A stretch of DNA of 64,000 nt, taken from JBGPLJ01 sp963826145. Lineage in GTDB: Bacteria; Pseudomonadota; Gammaproteobacteria; Steroidobacterales; Steroidobacteraceae. Under the pieces are notes generated by a model. That model was given only the letters and a program-made list of their open reading frames with translations, made no database searches and was not told where the DNA came from. This document shows positions 24,864 through 34,305 of this stretch, piece by piece (position 1 is the stretch's first letter; each line of letters begins with the position of its first letter). The translations under genes and the position numbers were made by a program. Where the stretch lies: the NCBI GenBank assembly GCA_963826145.1, contig CAWGVW010000001.1:868001-932000 (forward strand). The letters are read 5' to 3'.

Positions 24864-26747
24864 ATGTCCGCGACCGAACCCCTGCACGAGCAGCCGGTGT
24901 TCCATCGCCGGCTGGTGATTGCGGCCGTCGGCGTCGTGTTTGGCGACATCGGCACAAGTCCGCTTTACACCTTGCGGGCGTGCCTTACCGCAGGCGGCAG
25001 CAATGAAGTCGATCCCGTCACCGTCTACGGCGTGCTCTCGCTCATCTTCTGGGCGCTTGCGCTCACGATCAGCGCGAAATACATGGCGATCGTCCTGAGG
25101 TCCGACAATCGCGGCGAGGGCGGCGTGCTTGCACTCACGGCGCTCGTCGGATCGGAACGGCCGATGACCGCTCCTCTGCTGGTCGTGATCATCGGAGTCG
25201 CGGGTTGCGCACTCTTTTACGGCGACGGGTCCATCACGCCGGCCGTCACCGTGCTGAGCGCAATCGAGGGACTCGAAGTGGTGACGCCGGTGTTCCGCAA
25301 TGCCGTGGTGCCGCTCACGATCGTTGCGCTCGTTACACTCTTTTCGCTCCAGCACCGCGGTACCGGCCACATCGGGGGTCTCTTCGGTCCTGTGATGACG
25401 CTGTGGTTCGCGGTGCTCGGGGCTCTCGGCGTGCATGGGATCATCCAGCACCCCGCAGTGCTGTCCGCGATCAGTCCGGTGTTTGCGATCGAATTCCTCT
25501 GGTCGCACAGCGCGCTGTCGTTGCTCGTGATCGGATCGGTCTTTCTCGCGGTGACGGGCGGCGAGGCGCTCTATGCCGATCTCGGCCACTTTGGGGCAAA
25601 GCCGATTCGCTACGCGTGGTTCCTGCTGGTCTGGCCAGCGCTGCTTCTCAATTACTTCGGGCAGGGCGCGTTGTTGCTGACGACGCCGAGCGCTCTCGTC
25701 AATCCGTTCTTTCATCTCGCGCCGACGTGGTTCCTCGTGCCGCTCGTACTGCTCGCCACAGCTGCGGCGATCATCGCATCGCAGGCCGTCATATCGGGCG
25801 TCTTCTCGATGTCGCACCAGGCCCTGCAGCTCGGCCTGCTGCCGCGTGTTCGCGTAGTGCATTCCTCCGCGGAGGCGATGGGCCAGGTCTATGTGCCAGC
25901 GGTCAACTGGGTGTTGTGCGTGGCGAGCATCGCGCTCGTGCTCTTCTTCCACTCCTCGAACAATCTCGCGAACGCATACGGCATCGCGGTCGCGGGCACA
26001 ATGATGATCGAGACGACGCTCCTTGCGACCTTGCTGATGGGCCGCGAAGCAAGGAGCGACCGGTTGTTCCTCTACTGCCTCGTGCCGCTAGGCCTCGTCG
26101 ACTTGACCTACTTCGTATCGAACATCACGAAGATCCCGGCCGGTGGCTGGTATCCGCTACTCGCCGGAGCGGCGATCTTCATTGTTATGCGTACCTGGCT
26201 GCGCGGCCGGGTCATCGTCACGGATCTCATGCATCGGCAGGGTCGGACCGTGCCGCATGTTCTCGCGCAGATCGAGCGCGACAAGCCGGCACGCGTTCCG
26301 GGTGTTGCGGTGTTTCTGACGAACGACACTGCCGGAGTTCCGCGCACGCTCGCGCGAAATCTCCAACACAATGGCGTGCTGCATGAGAAGACGATCATTC
26401 TCAGCATTCAGACGCTGCGCGTTCCGCGCGTTGAACGCGGCAGCCGATACACGGTAACGGATCTCGGCAAGGGACTCTGGCGCGTCGTCGCACGGGTCGG
26501 CTTCATGGAGCAGGCTCAGGTGCCGCGGCTGTTGCGCGATGCCGAGCGCTGTGGATTGCCGTTTCGGACCAACGACGCGACGTTCTTCCTGGGCCGCGAC
26601 GACATTGTCGCTGGCGGACGGCAGGGCTTCGCCACGTGGCGCAAGTACCTTTTCCTCTACCTCGCGCGCAATGCCGAGTTTGCCGGCGCGCATTTCGGAA
26701 TTCCGCCCGAGCGCATCGTGGAAATCGGTGGCCAGGTACAGATCTGA
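24864..26747 (+). CDS. kup: Low-affinity potassium transporter Kup
   Basis: Kup/HAK/KT family K+/H+ symporter of the inner membrane, 627 residues with about twelve membrane helices and a soluble C-terminal domain. Seen: the family signature GVVFGDIGTSPLYTL near the N-terminus, LFYGDGSITPAVTVLSA, YFGQGALLL and NLANAYGIAVAGTM, and a C-terminal domain containing ATFFLGRDDI. The ATG directly abuts gltX's TAA, implying translational coupling. Confidence 0.97.
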   Translation: MSATEPLHEQPVFHRRLVIAAVGVVFGDIGTSPLYTLRACLTAGGSNEVDPVTVYGVLSLIFWALALTISAKYMAIVLRSDNRGEGGVLALTALVGSERPMTAPLLVVIIGVAGCALFYGDGSITPAVTVLSAIEGLEVVTPVFRNAVVPLTIVALVTLFSLQHRGTGHIGGLFGPVMTLWFAVLGALGVHGIIQHPAVLSAISPVFAIEFLWSHSALSLLVIGSVFLAVTGGEALYADLGHFGAKPIRYAWFLLVWPALLLNYFGQGALLLTTPSALVNPFFHLAPTWFLVPLVLLATAAAIIASQAVISGVFSMSHQALQLGLLPRVRVVHSSAEAMGQVYVPAVNWVLCVASIALVLFFHSSNNLANAYGIAVAGTMMIETTLLATLLMGREARSDRLFLYCLVPLGLVDLTYFVSNITKIPAGGWYPLLAGAAIFIVMRTWLRGRVIVTDLMHRQGRTVPHVLAQIERDKPARVPGVAVFLTNDTAGVPRTLARNLQHNGVLHEKTIILSIQTLRVPRVERGSRYTVTDLGKGLWRVVARVGFMEQAQVPRLLRDAERCGLPFRTNDATFFLGRDDIVAGGRQGFATWRKYLFLYLARNAEFAGAHFGIPPERIVEIGGQVQI

Positions 26748-26780
26748 AGCGCCGAAAACAGCGCTAAATCCTTCATTTTC

Positions 26781-26809
26781 TTGACAGTAAAGAGGGTGTC
26801 TCGTAGAGT
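26781..26809 (+). promoter_or_regulatory. Sigma-70 promoter of the tRNA-Ala/tRNA-Glu unit
   Basis: TTGACA (26781-26786, perfect), 17-bp spacer, TAGAGT (26804-26809). The sequence after the -10 is GC-rich (CGCCGCCC), the discriminator type seen at stringently controlled stable-RNA promoters. Transcription would start about 25 bp before tRNA-Ala. Confidence 0.8.
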
Positions 26810-26838
26810 CGCCGCCCTCTCGGCAGGACCGATTTCGT

Positions 26839-26914
26839 GGGGCCATAGCTCAGCTGGGAGAGCGCCTGCATGGCATGCAGGAGGTCGCCGGTTCGATCCC
26901 GGCTGGCTCCACCA
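26839..26914 (+). tRNA. tRNA-Ala (anticodon GGC)
   Basis: Acceptor GGGGCCA/TGGCTCC, D-arm GCTC...GAGC, anticodon arm CCTGC ATGGCAT GCAGG (anticodon GGC, decoding GCC), T-arm GCCGG TTCGATC CCGGC, discriminator A and encoded CCA; 76 nt. Separated by 22 bp from tRNA-Glu. Confidence 0.97.
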
Positions 26915-26936
26915 ACGATCCTGTCGCCGACCATGT

Positions 26937-27012
26937 GTCCCCATCGTCTAGAGGCCTAGGACATCGCCCTTTCACGGCGGTAACAGGGGTTCGAATCCCC
27001 TTGGGGACGCCA
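26937..27012 (+). tRNA. tRNA-Glu (anticodon TTC)
   Basis: Acceptor GTCCCCA/TGGGGAC, D-arm GTCT...GGAC, anticodon arm TCGCC CTTTCAC GGCGG (anticodon TTC), T-arm around TTCGAATC, discriminator G and encoded CCA; 76 nt. Its 3' end is repeated at about 31751 and 34306, suggesting use as an integration site. Confidence 0.97.
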
Positions 27013-27059
27013 TTCCAATCAGGCGCTTGGCGTGCAGCCGTTCCGCAGAATTCAAACGC

Positions 27060-29389
27060 ATGCGAATTGTTAGTTGCCGCCAGGTTGTCATAGCACTGTC
27101 GCTGGGTATGTTGGCGACAGTTGCATGGCCGGGTGCGCACGCGAGTACCGAAGAATTAAGACGATTTGAGGTGAGCGACTCGATCGAGATGTCTCACTTC
27201 GGCACTGTCACCAACTCTCAGCCGGACGAGATGGACGACGATGCGTGGTCTCGCCCGACGGAAGGTACGTTCTCAAGTTGACCCATCGAGGCGTGCTGGC
27301 TGAGGGTGTGACTGAGGGCACCATCTGGTTGTTCGATGTAGGCTCCATCAAACGCAGCGTCAATGATCGCGGTGCCAGCGTGCCGCCGCCAATCCCATTG
27401 CTGCGGATGTCGGCCGCGGCAAACGGCCTCTTCAATGGTTTGGGCGTATTTGACACGGGGAACATCATCTTTCAGCCGCAATGGGTTGATGACAGTCGCA
27501 GCGTGACGTTTCTCGGGCGTAACGGCAGAGAGAATCGACAGCTGTTCCGCGTCAACCTCGGGACTCGCGCGCTCACGGCACTGACGCCAGAGAATCAGGA
27601 TGTCCTCATCTACGCGAGAGCGGGGGAGTCCTACGTATATCTCGCGGGCGCGAACGTTCAACCCGAACAGTCGTGGTGGTCGGCGGGACCCGGCATACCG
27701 GACATCACGATCGGGACGGGCACGCCCCTCATGCCGCTGTTGTATCCACATTTTATGGGTAACGCGTTCAGCGAACCGGTTGAATTGGAGGTCTGGCAGA
27801 TCCGTGACGATAAGGCATCGGCGGTTGTCGACGCGCAGTCGAAGACGGCTCTGCGTATCATTACGAAGTACACCGCTGTCGCACTGGATTTGTCGCCAGA
27901 CGGCATGCACGCCGCGACGATTGCTTATGAGAGTCCACCGGAAAAAGCAGACCGCGGTGGCCGCTCACTTCAGTACCGACTGATCAATCTCACGAGTGGC
28001 GCCAACGACGTTCTGCTGAACGTGCCGGTCGCAGACTTTCAATGGCACGGTCTGGGTCGCTACCGCACAGCGTGGTCTTCTTCGGGAACGGACGTCGCAA
28101 TGTCGGAAGTCATGCTGCCGGTCGGCTCTGGGCAAGCCGGCGCCGACGATGCACAGCCCTGCACTGTAGCTGTTGTCACATTGTTGACGCGCGATGCGAG
28201 TTGCATCGTGCCGCACGACGACCACGCGCCAGGATCGATCTATTCGCTGCACTGGGGTGCATCGCCAGAGTCGATCCGACTGCGCTACCGGAGATCTGGC
28301 GGTTCTGCTTACGTGGACGTGACCCTGCGACACAAGGGCGGCGTGTGGAGCGCCGCCAAATCGCCGAAGAGTCGAACCGAGGTGCCGCTTGAGTTGACCG
28401 TGCATGAGAGTCTGAATGAGCCGCCCGTGTTGGTCGCCACTGATACCGTGACGCACAAGAGCCGCGCGATCTTCGACCCCAATCCACAGCTTGCTCAGAT
28501 CAACCTCGGGACGGTCAGTGTTTATCGATGGCGCGATTCACACGGTCGCACCAATCAAGGTGGCCTCGTCAAGCCTCCCGACTTCGTGGCGGGCCAACGC
28601 TACCCGCTCGTGATTCAAACGCACGGCTTTGACGCGGACCGTTTCTTTCGGGCCGGCTATTCCGATACATCAAATGCCGGTCGCGCGCTTGCCAGTCGAG
28701 ACATCGTAGTCCTGCAGGTTGACGAACCGAGCCCGGAGAATGAACCCTCGTGGCGCGACGGGAAGGATCTCGGAACGGACGTGTATCTGGCGGCCATTGA
28801 CCAGCTGGCGGCGGAAGGCATCATTGATCCGAAGAAAGTCGGCATCACCGGATATAGCTACTCGGGATGGCTTGTCGCAACGTCCATTACTCGGGCACCG
28901 GAGCGCTTCGCGGCCGCGGAGATTGCCAATTCCGATCCCGTGACATTGACCGGCTACTTCGAGTACGTCGACACGCCGCTAGCAAAGGCCGACGCCGAAG
29001 CTTACGTCGGCGCGCGACCTTACGGAGAAGGACTCAAGACGTGGATTGAACGGGTGCCCAGCCTCGCGACGGACAAGATCCAAGCACCGGTGCTGTTCCA
29101 GGCCGCGGATCCCTGGCACCTGCTCGCGTTTTGGGACATGTACGCCGCGATGCGCGACCAAGGCAAGCCGGTTGAGCTGCAATACATCCGCAGCGGTCAG
29201 CACAACATTACCAAGCCGCTACACAAACTCGCGCATCAGGAAATGATCGTCGACTGGTTCGACTTTTGGCTCAACGGTCACGAAGATGCAGCCGCGGGGA
29301 AGGCCGGGCAGTATGCTCGATGGCGCCAACTGCGGGAGTCGCGCCAATCTTCGAATGACTCAGTTCCTGTCGCGGGCTCGCAGCACTAA
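27060..29389 (+). CDS. S9-family (prolyl oligopeptidase-type) exported peptidase, one frameshift
   Basis: Secreted serine peptidase with a beta-propeller-like N-terminal part and an alpha/beta-hydrolase C-terminal domain. Seen: a signal peptide from the ATG at 27060 (ALSLGMLATVAWPGAHA), then LRRFEVSDSIEMSHF; the frame must shift near 27240 to continue into SPDGRYVLKLTHRG. Downstream are the hydrolase elements GITGYSYSGWL (nucleophile Ser; GxSxS instead of GxSxG), the putative Asp in FQAADPWHLL and His in RSGQHNITKP. From the GTG at 27245 a 714-residue product without signal peptide is still open. It resembles S9 enzymes such as proteobacterial lasso-peptide isopeptidases, but no lasso genes are nearby. 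It starts 48 bp after tRNA-Glu. Confidence 0.8.
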
Positions 29390-29589
29390 GGCGCAGCATT
29401 GGGACTTGCCATGCCATGCATCGGACATGGAGTCAATTTCCTAGTGATCGACGCCGCACCTCGGTAGATATTTCGAAATCTCCTTGCGCAACACGACGAT
29501 GGCGAGCATGTCGATGACGACAATCGATACGAAATGTCGATTGCCGCGTACTCACGCTGTCTTGCGGCTCATTCGCTGCATGGCCGCCG

Positions 29590-30556
29590 CTAGAACCGGT
29601 AGCGAAATCCGACGGTCGCGAGCCAGCGCGGCTCGATCTGTAAGCCGTTTACGTGCTGGTAGACCGGCAATTGCACGAACGCGAAGCCGTCGAGCTTCTG
29701 CACGAGGCCAATGCTTACGCCGGGACTCAGGTACGCGAAAGTACCGCCGCTGTTCTCGACATCCGCTGCGGCGCCCGATTCGCGCTCTTCGGTGTGGATG
29801 TTGAGCTGTAGCTGCGGAGTGAAGGCTCGCGACTGGGTGCGGTAGCGGACGCCGAGGCTGACGGTGACACCCGTGCCGGGTTTGAAGCCGTCGCGGGAAT
29901 TGAGCGGTGCCTGGACAAACGCATGCGCGAAGTAGCCGAAAGAGCCGTTGAGGTTTCCGGAATTGTAGACACCGACGAGCAGATCCGTCGTGCCAGTGCC
30001 GTTCTGCAGTCCCCGATCGAGCGGTTCACCTGCCTGCGGGCCCGTCAGAAAGACGTCATCGAACTTGCCGGTGGGGATCTTGAGTCCGAACTGGACGCCC
30101 CAGCTCAAGTCCGGGCTGAATCCCTGGTAGCGTGCAAGCACTCGAATGTCCCCAAGACCGCGCGTATGCGATGTCGAAACGTCAATATCGCCCTCGGCGA
30201 TCGTGCTGTGTCGGCGATCGATGTACGGGACCTGCATGTACACGCCCCACGTGCGCGAGGGGCTGTAGTCAAGGCCGATCAACACTGTGCGGTTGAGCGT
30301 CGATTGCTGGATTTCTTCGTCGCTTGGCAATGCGATCGAGCCGGGATCCACCGGGTCGGTCCCGCTTCGCAGCTGTGACTGAGAGTAGTAGTCGTAGCGC
30401 AGGTCCATCGAGAGTCCCTTCGAGACGGTATAGCCCTGGCTCGACCAATCGGAATTCAGACGTGCAGCCGCAGCTCGAGCAGGCGTGCACGTTACCGGAC
30501 GCTGCCAGACCGACCGCGCCTGCGATGCCTGCCAGAATGCCAATTGAAATACGCAC
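29590..30556 (-). CDS. Outer-membrane transporter-like beta-barrel with CSSCGC N-terminus, one frameshift
   Basis: About 320 residues. Seen: a signal peptide from the GTG at 30556 (ISIGILAGIAGAVGLA, GAGGG upstream), a mature N-terminus HACSSCGC, then after a one-base frame change near 30462 the family sequence LNSDWSSQGYTVSKG and MDLRYDYYSQSQLRSGT, a barrel with LGDIRVLARYQ and FGLKIPTGKF, and the terminal VGFRYRF. It resembles putative outer-membrane transporters of the phenol-degradation MetA-pathway family; the substrate is unknown. The cysteine cluster suggests metal or redox binding at the N-terminus. It is downstream of the exported unknown at 30713 on the same strand. Confidence 0.75.
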
Positions 30557-30712
30557 GCAATAGCCCTCGCGAAAAAGGCACAAACGCCGGCTCGTTGAGC
30601 AGGCGGACGTTGGACGGTAAGGAAGACTGCGGGCGAATCGCCCGGGCGGCCGGAGCGCCTGCAATGCCCTGCAGACGCTCCGGCGCTTTGTGCGAACACG
30701 ATCCTCGTCAAC

Positions 30713-31303
30713 TCATTCGGCCGCCTGCTTGTCGCAGGAAACGCTGGTGTTCCAGTCGGCGAAGCTGCCATTTGGATTGTTCGCCCACGCCCAGACGTGT
30801 ATTTCGTAGAACGCCGGCAGAACGTAACGGTTCGGCCCGTTGACCAGATTGAGCAGATGACCATCTAGTGTCGGTTGCTGACCGACGTGCTGGCTGTCCC
30901 ACACCTGCTGGATCTCTATGAACTCGACGCCGACCAGGCGCATCCGCCCACCCGACATCGGTTCGTAGATCAGCGCCTCCGGCTCTTCTGCATTCAGTAC
31001 GCCGTCGCCAATGCGGGACGGCAGGACGAGATGAACCCCCATCGCACCCTCATTGGGGCCGCTGACGCACGGCGTGGCCGCCACCCAGCCTTCAGCGATG
31101 GCGACATTGATATCGAGATAGCGCTGGGTCGCGCGGCGCACCTTGTTGACCAGGGGCGAGGAGGCGCTCTTTTGTGGCGTTGCTGCCTGCGGGGCAAAGA
31201 CGGTCGAAGCCTGGTTCGGTTGGTTCGCCAGCAGAGCATTGCAAGCAAGGAGGCAAGTTGCTCCGAGCGCGCAGAGCATCGGTTTCGTGTAGCTCGATTT
31301 CAT
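30713..31303 (-). CDS. Exported protein of unknown function
   Basis: 196 residues; the ATG at 31303 has GGAG six bases upstream. Seen: a signal peptide (MLCALGATCLLACNALLA), a NKVRRATQRYLDINVAIAEGW stretch, GAMGVHLVLPSRIGDG, a YEPMSGGRMRLVGVEFIE segment and a C-terminal FYEIHVWAWANNPNGSFADW with two cysteines (CVSGP and SVSCDK). No family name could be assigned. It belongs to the tRNA-Glu-associated segment and probably to one transcript with the barrel at 29590-30556, with which it may form an export or metal-handling pair (inference). Confidence 0.65.
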   Translation of the reverse strand: MKSSYTKPMLCALGATCLLACNALLANQPNQASTVFAPQAATPQKSASSPLVNKVRRATQRYLDINVAIAEGWVAATPCVSGPNEGAMGVHLVLPSRIGDGVLNAEEPEALIYEPMSGGRMRLVGVEFIEIQQVWDSQHVGQQPTLDGHLLNLVNGPNRYVLPAFYEIHVWAWANNPNGSFADWNTSVSCDKQAAE

Positions 31304-31631
31304 GATGATCTCCAAATGCAGGGTGAGATGATGTCAGCGTGACGGACTTGCAGGCGTCGGATCGATGACCGCGGGGCGCAGGTCGGAAACACGATATGCG
31401 GCCAGGTAGCGGGGCATTGTCATCTTCTTCGTCTGGAAGATGACTGCAGACTATGAGCAGGGCGTTCCGGCAAATACGGTGGAATTACCCATATTGGCCC
31501 GAAGCAACCCTTATTTTAGGGGACCGCCCGCGGTGCATTCGCCGTCCGCGCGTCCCGGGATTGCAGACGGTAAGGGACGAAGGAAGCAAAAAATACTTAA
31601 AAACAAGCGTGCTTCAGCAAATGCCGGCAGA

Positions 31632-31768
31632 CATCGGTAGACTGACGGACGGTCTTTCACGGCGGTAACAGGGGTTCGAGCAATCTGTCGGGAACAGATT
31701 GCGCCGGCGTCAGCCGGCCCGGACGGGCGAGACTCATGGATGAGTCGAGCAATCCCCTTGGGGACGCC
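31632..31768 (+). pseudogene. Decayed tRNA-Glu copy interrupted in its T-loop
   Basis: 31654-31679 is identical to the anticodon-to-T-loop part of tRNA-Glu (26969-26994); 31751-31815 matches 26994-27058 (62 of 65) and so includes the 3' acceptor and the flank beyond it. Upstream, CATCG, TAGA and GGAC in the right order suggest a degraded 5' half. The two matching parts are split exactly in the T-loop by 71 nt of hairpins (31680-31750). Together they make a non-functional tRNA relic within the 720-bp gap (31304-32023) before nfeD; apart from this relic and its flank I see nothing in the gap. Confidence 0.75.
31680..31750. repeat. 71-nt chain of hairpins inserted in the tRNA-Glu relic
   Basis: Nearly every base can be placed in a stem: GCAATCTGT/ACAGATTGC (9 bp, loop CGGGA), GCCGGC/GCCGGC (6 bp, loop GTCA), CCCG/CGGG (short), GACTCAT/ATGAGTC (7 bp, loop GG). 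A 10-bp direct repeat TCGAGCAATC marks both edges (31676-31685 and 31745-31754). It looks like a small palindromic mobile sequence or a recombination scar. No second full copy was found by eye in this window. Confidence 0.7.
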
Positions 31769-32023
31769 ATTCCAATCAGCCGCTTAGCGCGCAGCCGTTC
31801 CGCAGAATTCAAACGTCGGAAGGTTTTCGGAATGTTTCATTCAAAATGTGCGCAGTCGGTTCGTCGCAAATTCAGATGCGGTCGCCGTGAAACAGCCCGC
31901 TTGCTACGAGCCCAATACGCATGTCGGTTGCGTGTCATGGTGTGTTCGATCGAAGGACTACAATGGCAACCAGCCCCGGAGTGCGGCGCTGCTTCCCGGC
32001 GTGGTGCTCGTGGCAAGGTCGCC

Positions 32024-33514
32024 ATGAAGCGGACACATAGTCGATTCTGCAGCATCCTGGTACGCGGCATCGTCGCCAGGGTATTGACACTTCTGCTGGC
32101 GCTCTGGAGTGTTGATCTCGAAGCTTCCGAGGAGGCGCGGCCGGAGATTACGCGAGCACCGTCCGCGGTTTGGGTCATTGCGCTCGATGGCGCGATCACT
32201 CCGGCGGCGGCAGCCTACATCCACGGCGCGCTGCGCCGTGCGTCGGAGCAGCACGTCGCCCTCGTTGTCCTTCGCATGGATACGCCAGGCGGCCTCGACA
32301 GCGCCATGCGCGATATCATCCGCGATATTCTGGCCTCGCCTGTGCCGGTTGCGACGTTTGTGGCGCCGAACGGCGCGCGCGCCGCGAGCGCCGGCACCTA
32401 TATCCTCTATGCGAGCCACGTCGCGGCCATGTCGCCGGCGACGACGCTTGGCGCAGCGACGCCGATAGAAATTGGCGGGACACCTCCGGGTGACGCCTCG
32501 TCACCAAGCTCCGAGCCACCACCTTCGACGCCGACCGCAAAACCCGCCGGCAAACCCACTAGTCACACGCCCGACGCCGACAATCCGCCGGCGATGCCGA
32601 AGGACGCGCTCGCGGCTAAGCAAGTGAACGACGCCGCGGCGTATATTCGCGGCCTCGCGCAGTTGCGCGGACGCAATGCGGAGTGGGCCGAGCGTGCCGT
32701 ACGCGAGGCTGCGAGCCTGTCGGCCAATGAAGCGCTGCGCCAGAACGTGATCGACGTCATTGCTGACGATGTCACCGATCTTCTGCGCAAGATCGATGGC
32801 CGCGCCGTTCGGGTCGGAACGACAGCGCTTCGACTGACTACCGCTGGAGCGCGCTTCGAGTCCATCGAGCCCGATTGGCGCACGCGACTGCTATCGGCCA
32901 TCGCGAACCCGAATGTCGCCCTGATCCTGATGATGCTCGGCACGTATGGCCTTTTCTTTGAGCTTGCGAACCCAGGTTCTGGTGTGCCGGGGGTCATCGG
33001 CGCCATTTGTCTCATCCTGGCACTGTTCGCGTTTCAGGCGCTGCCGGTGAACTACGCGGGTCTCGCGCTGCTCGTTCTTGGGTTCGGGCTCCTCGCCGCG
33101 GAGTTTTTCCTGCCGAGCTTCGGTGTGTTCGGCATCGGTGGCATTGCAGCTTTCATTTTCGGCGGCCTGTTGCTCTTCGATCGAGACACGCCAGGTGTCG
33201 CCGTATCGCTGTCTTTGCTCACGGGTTTAGCGATCGTCAGTGCCGGCTTTCTGTTCCTGGTAGTCACCGTGGCCGTGCGCGCGCGGCGCAGACCAATTGT
33301 CAGCGGCCAGGAAGAGCTGATCGGCCTCGAAGGCGAGCTTCTCGAGGTCGACAATTGTGAAGGTTACGCCCGGCTGCACGGTGAGCGCTGGCGAGTTACG
33401 AGTGACGTTCCTCTGGCGCTCGGGCAACGCGTTCGAGTCACCGCCGTGCACGGTCTGACATTGCACGTGAGTGCCGAGAATCTACAACCGGCCGTCCGGA
33501 CACCAGGAGACTGA
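32024..33514 (+). CDS. NfeD-like membrane serine protease (long form)
   Basis: About 496 residues. Seen: a signal or anchor at the N-terminus, a ClpP/SppA-like serine protease domain (MDTPGGLDSAM, the catalytic Ser in ARAASAGTYI, the likely general-base Lys in ALAAKQVND), a Pro/Ser-rich insert, four to five membrane helices (ALILMMLGTYGLFFEL; GVIGAICLILALFAF and on) and a C-terminal OB-fold NfeD domain (IGLEGELLE...RVRVTAVHGLTLHV). Long NfeD proteins pair with stomatin/slipin partners and cleave them. The slipin gene follows by one base, confirming the module. The ATG at 32024 was chosen because upstream sequence is tRNA-derived. Confidence 0.92.
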   Translation: MKRTHSRFCSILVRGIVARVLTLLLALWSVDLEASEEARPEITRAPSAVWVIALDGAITPAAAAYIHGALRRASEQHVALVVLRMDTPGGLDSAMRDIIRDILASPVPVATFVAPNGARAASAGTYILYASHVAAMSPATTLGAATPIEIGGTPPGDASSPSSEPPPSTPTAKPAGKPTSHTPDADNPPAMPKDALAAKQVNDAAAYIRGLAQLRGRNAEWAERAVREAASLSANEALRQNVIDVIADDVTDLLRKIDGRAVRVGTTALRLTTAGARFESIEPDWRTRLLSAIANPNVALILMMLGTYGLFFELANPGSGVPGVIGAICLILALFAFQALPVNYAGLALLVLGFGLLAAEFFLPSFGVFGIGGIAAFIFGGLLLFDRDTPGVAVSLSLLTGLAIVSAGFLFLVVTVAVRARRRPIVSGQEELIGLEGELLEVDNCEGYARLHGERWRVTSDVPLALGQRVRVTAVHGLTLHVSAENLQPAVRTPGD

Positions 33515-33515
33515 C

Positions 33516-34289
33516 ATGCCACTGGATCAGAACATTGTGTGGCTCATCGCGCTACTGTTAGCGATCATTTTCGCGCTGAGGTGTATCCGAGTTTTTCGGG
33601 AATATGTGCGCGGCGTCGTGTTCTTGCTCGGACGTTTCTGGAAAGTCAAAGGTCCGGGTCTGGCGGTCATCATTCCGGGAATTATGCAGGTGGTGCGCGT
33701 CGATTTGCGCCTCGTGACCATGGACGTACCGCCGCAGGACGTCATTACACGGGACAATGTCTCGGTCAAGGTCAACGCCGTGGTCTACTTCCGGGTCGTG
33801 GATCCGCAAAAGGCCATCATCCAGGTCGAACACTTTCTCAACGCCACCAGCCAGCTCGCGCAGACGACGCTACGTGCGGTACTCGGCAAGCACGAGCTCG
33901 ACACACTGCTGTCCGAACGCGAGCGCCTCAACCTCGACATTCAGAAGATACTCGACAGTCAGACCGATGCTTGGGGCATCAAGGTGACCATGGTGGAGAT
34001 CAAGCACGTTGACATCAACGAATCGATGATTCGCGCCATCGCGCGCCAAGCGGAGGCCGAGCGGGAGCGTCGCGCCAAGATCATCCACGCCGAAGGCGAA
34101 CAACAGGCCGCGGAGAAGTTGTTGGAGGCGGCGCAGATTCTCGCTCGCGAGCCCCAGGCGCTGCAGCTGCGCTACCTTGAGACGCTTACGGTGATCGCCG
34201 CTGACAAGAACTCGACGATTATCTTTCCGTTTCCGATGGACGTAATCGAGCCGCTCCTTAACGCCGCGAGAGCGGCGGCGAGGCGGTAG
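33516..34289 (+). CDS. Slipin / SPFH-domain membrane protein
   Basis: 257-residue stomatin-like protein that forms membrane-associated rings. Seen: an N-terminal membrane helix (IVWLIALLLAIIFALRCI), the SPFH core with GRFWKVKGPGLAVIIPGI, VDLRLVTMDVPPQDVITRDNV, an Arg/Glu-rich helix (AEAERERRAKIIHAEGEQQ) and a hydrophobic C-terminus ending in IFPFPMDVIEPL, the region NfeD proteases are known to cut in the archaeal example. AGGAG lies 8 bp upstream; one base separates it from the nfeD stop. It functions with the adjacent protease in membrane quality control. Confidence 0.93.
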   Translation: MPLDQNIVWLIALLLAIIFALRCIRVFREYVRGVVFLLGRFWKVKGPGLAVIIPGIMQVVRVDLRLVTMDVPPQDVITRDNVSVKVNAVVYFRVVDPQKAIIQVEHFLNATSQLAQTTLRAVLGKHELDTLLSERERLNLDIQKILDSQTDAWGIKVTMVEIKHVDINESMIRAIARQAEAERERRAKIIHAEGEQQAAEKLLEAAQILAREPQALQLRYLETLTVIAADKNSTIIFPFPMDVIEPLLNAARAAARR

Positions 34290-34305
34290 CGGTCCTACCG
34301 GAGCA

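Noticed and set aside
23493..25952. A very long open frame (819 codons) on the minus strand across gltX and kup
   Set aside because: It is antisense to two well-conserved genes, has no family motifs and is dominated by Arg/His/Asp runs as expected from the reverse of GC-rich coding DNA.
29484..29804. Arg-rich 106-codon plus-strand frame after the S9 peptidase
   Set aside because: It overlaps the end of the barrel gene in antisense and has shadow-frame composition; no ribosome site.
31680..31750. Integron attC site or group I intron in the tRNA relic
   Set aside because: The ends lack RYYYAAC/GTTRRRY core sites, there is no integron integrase, and 71 nt is too short for a self-splicing intron.
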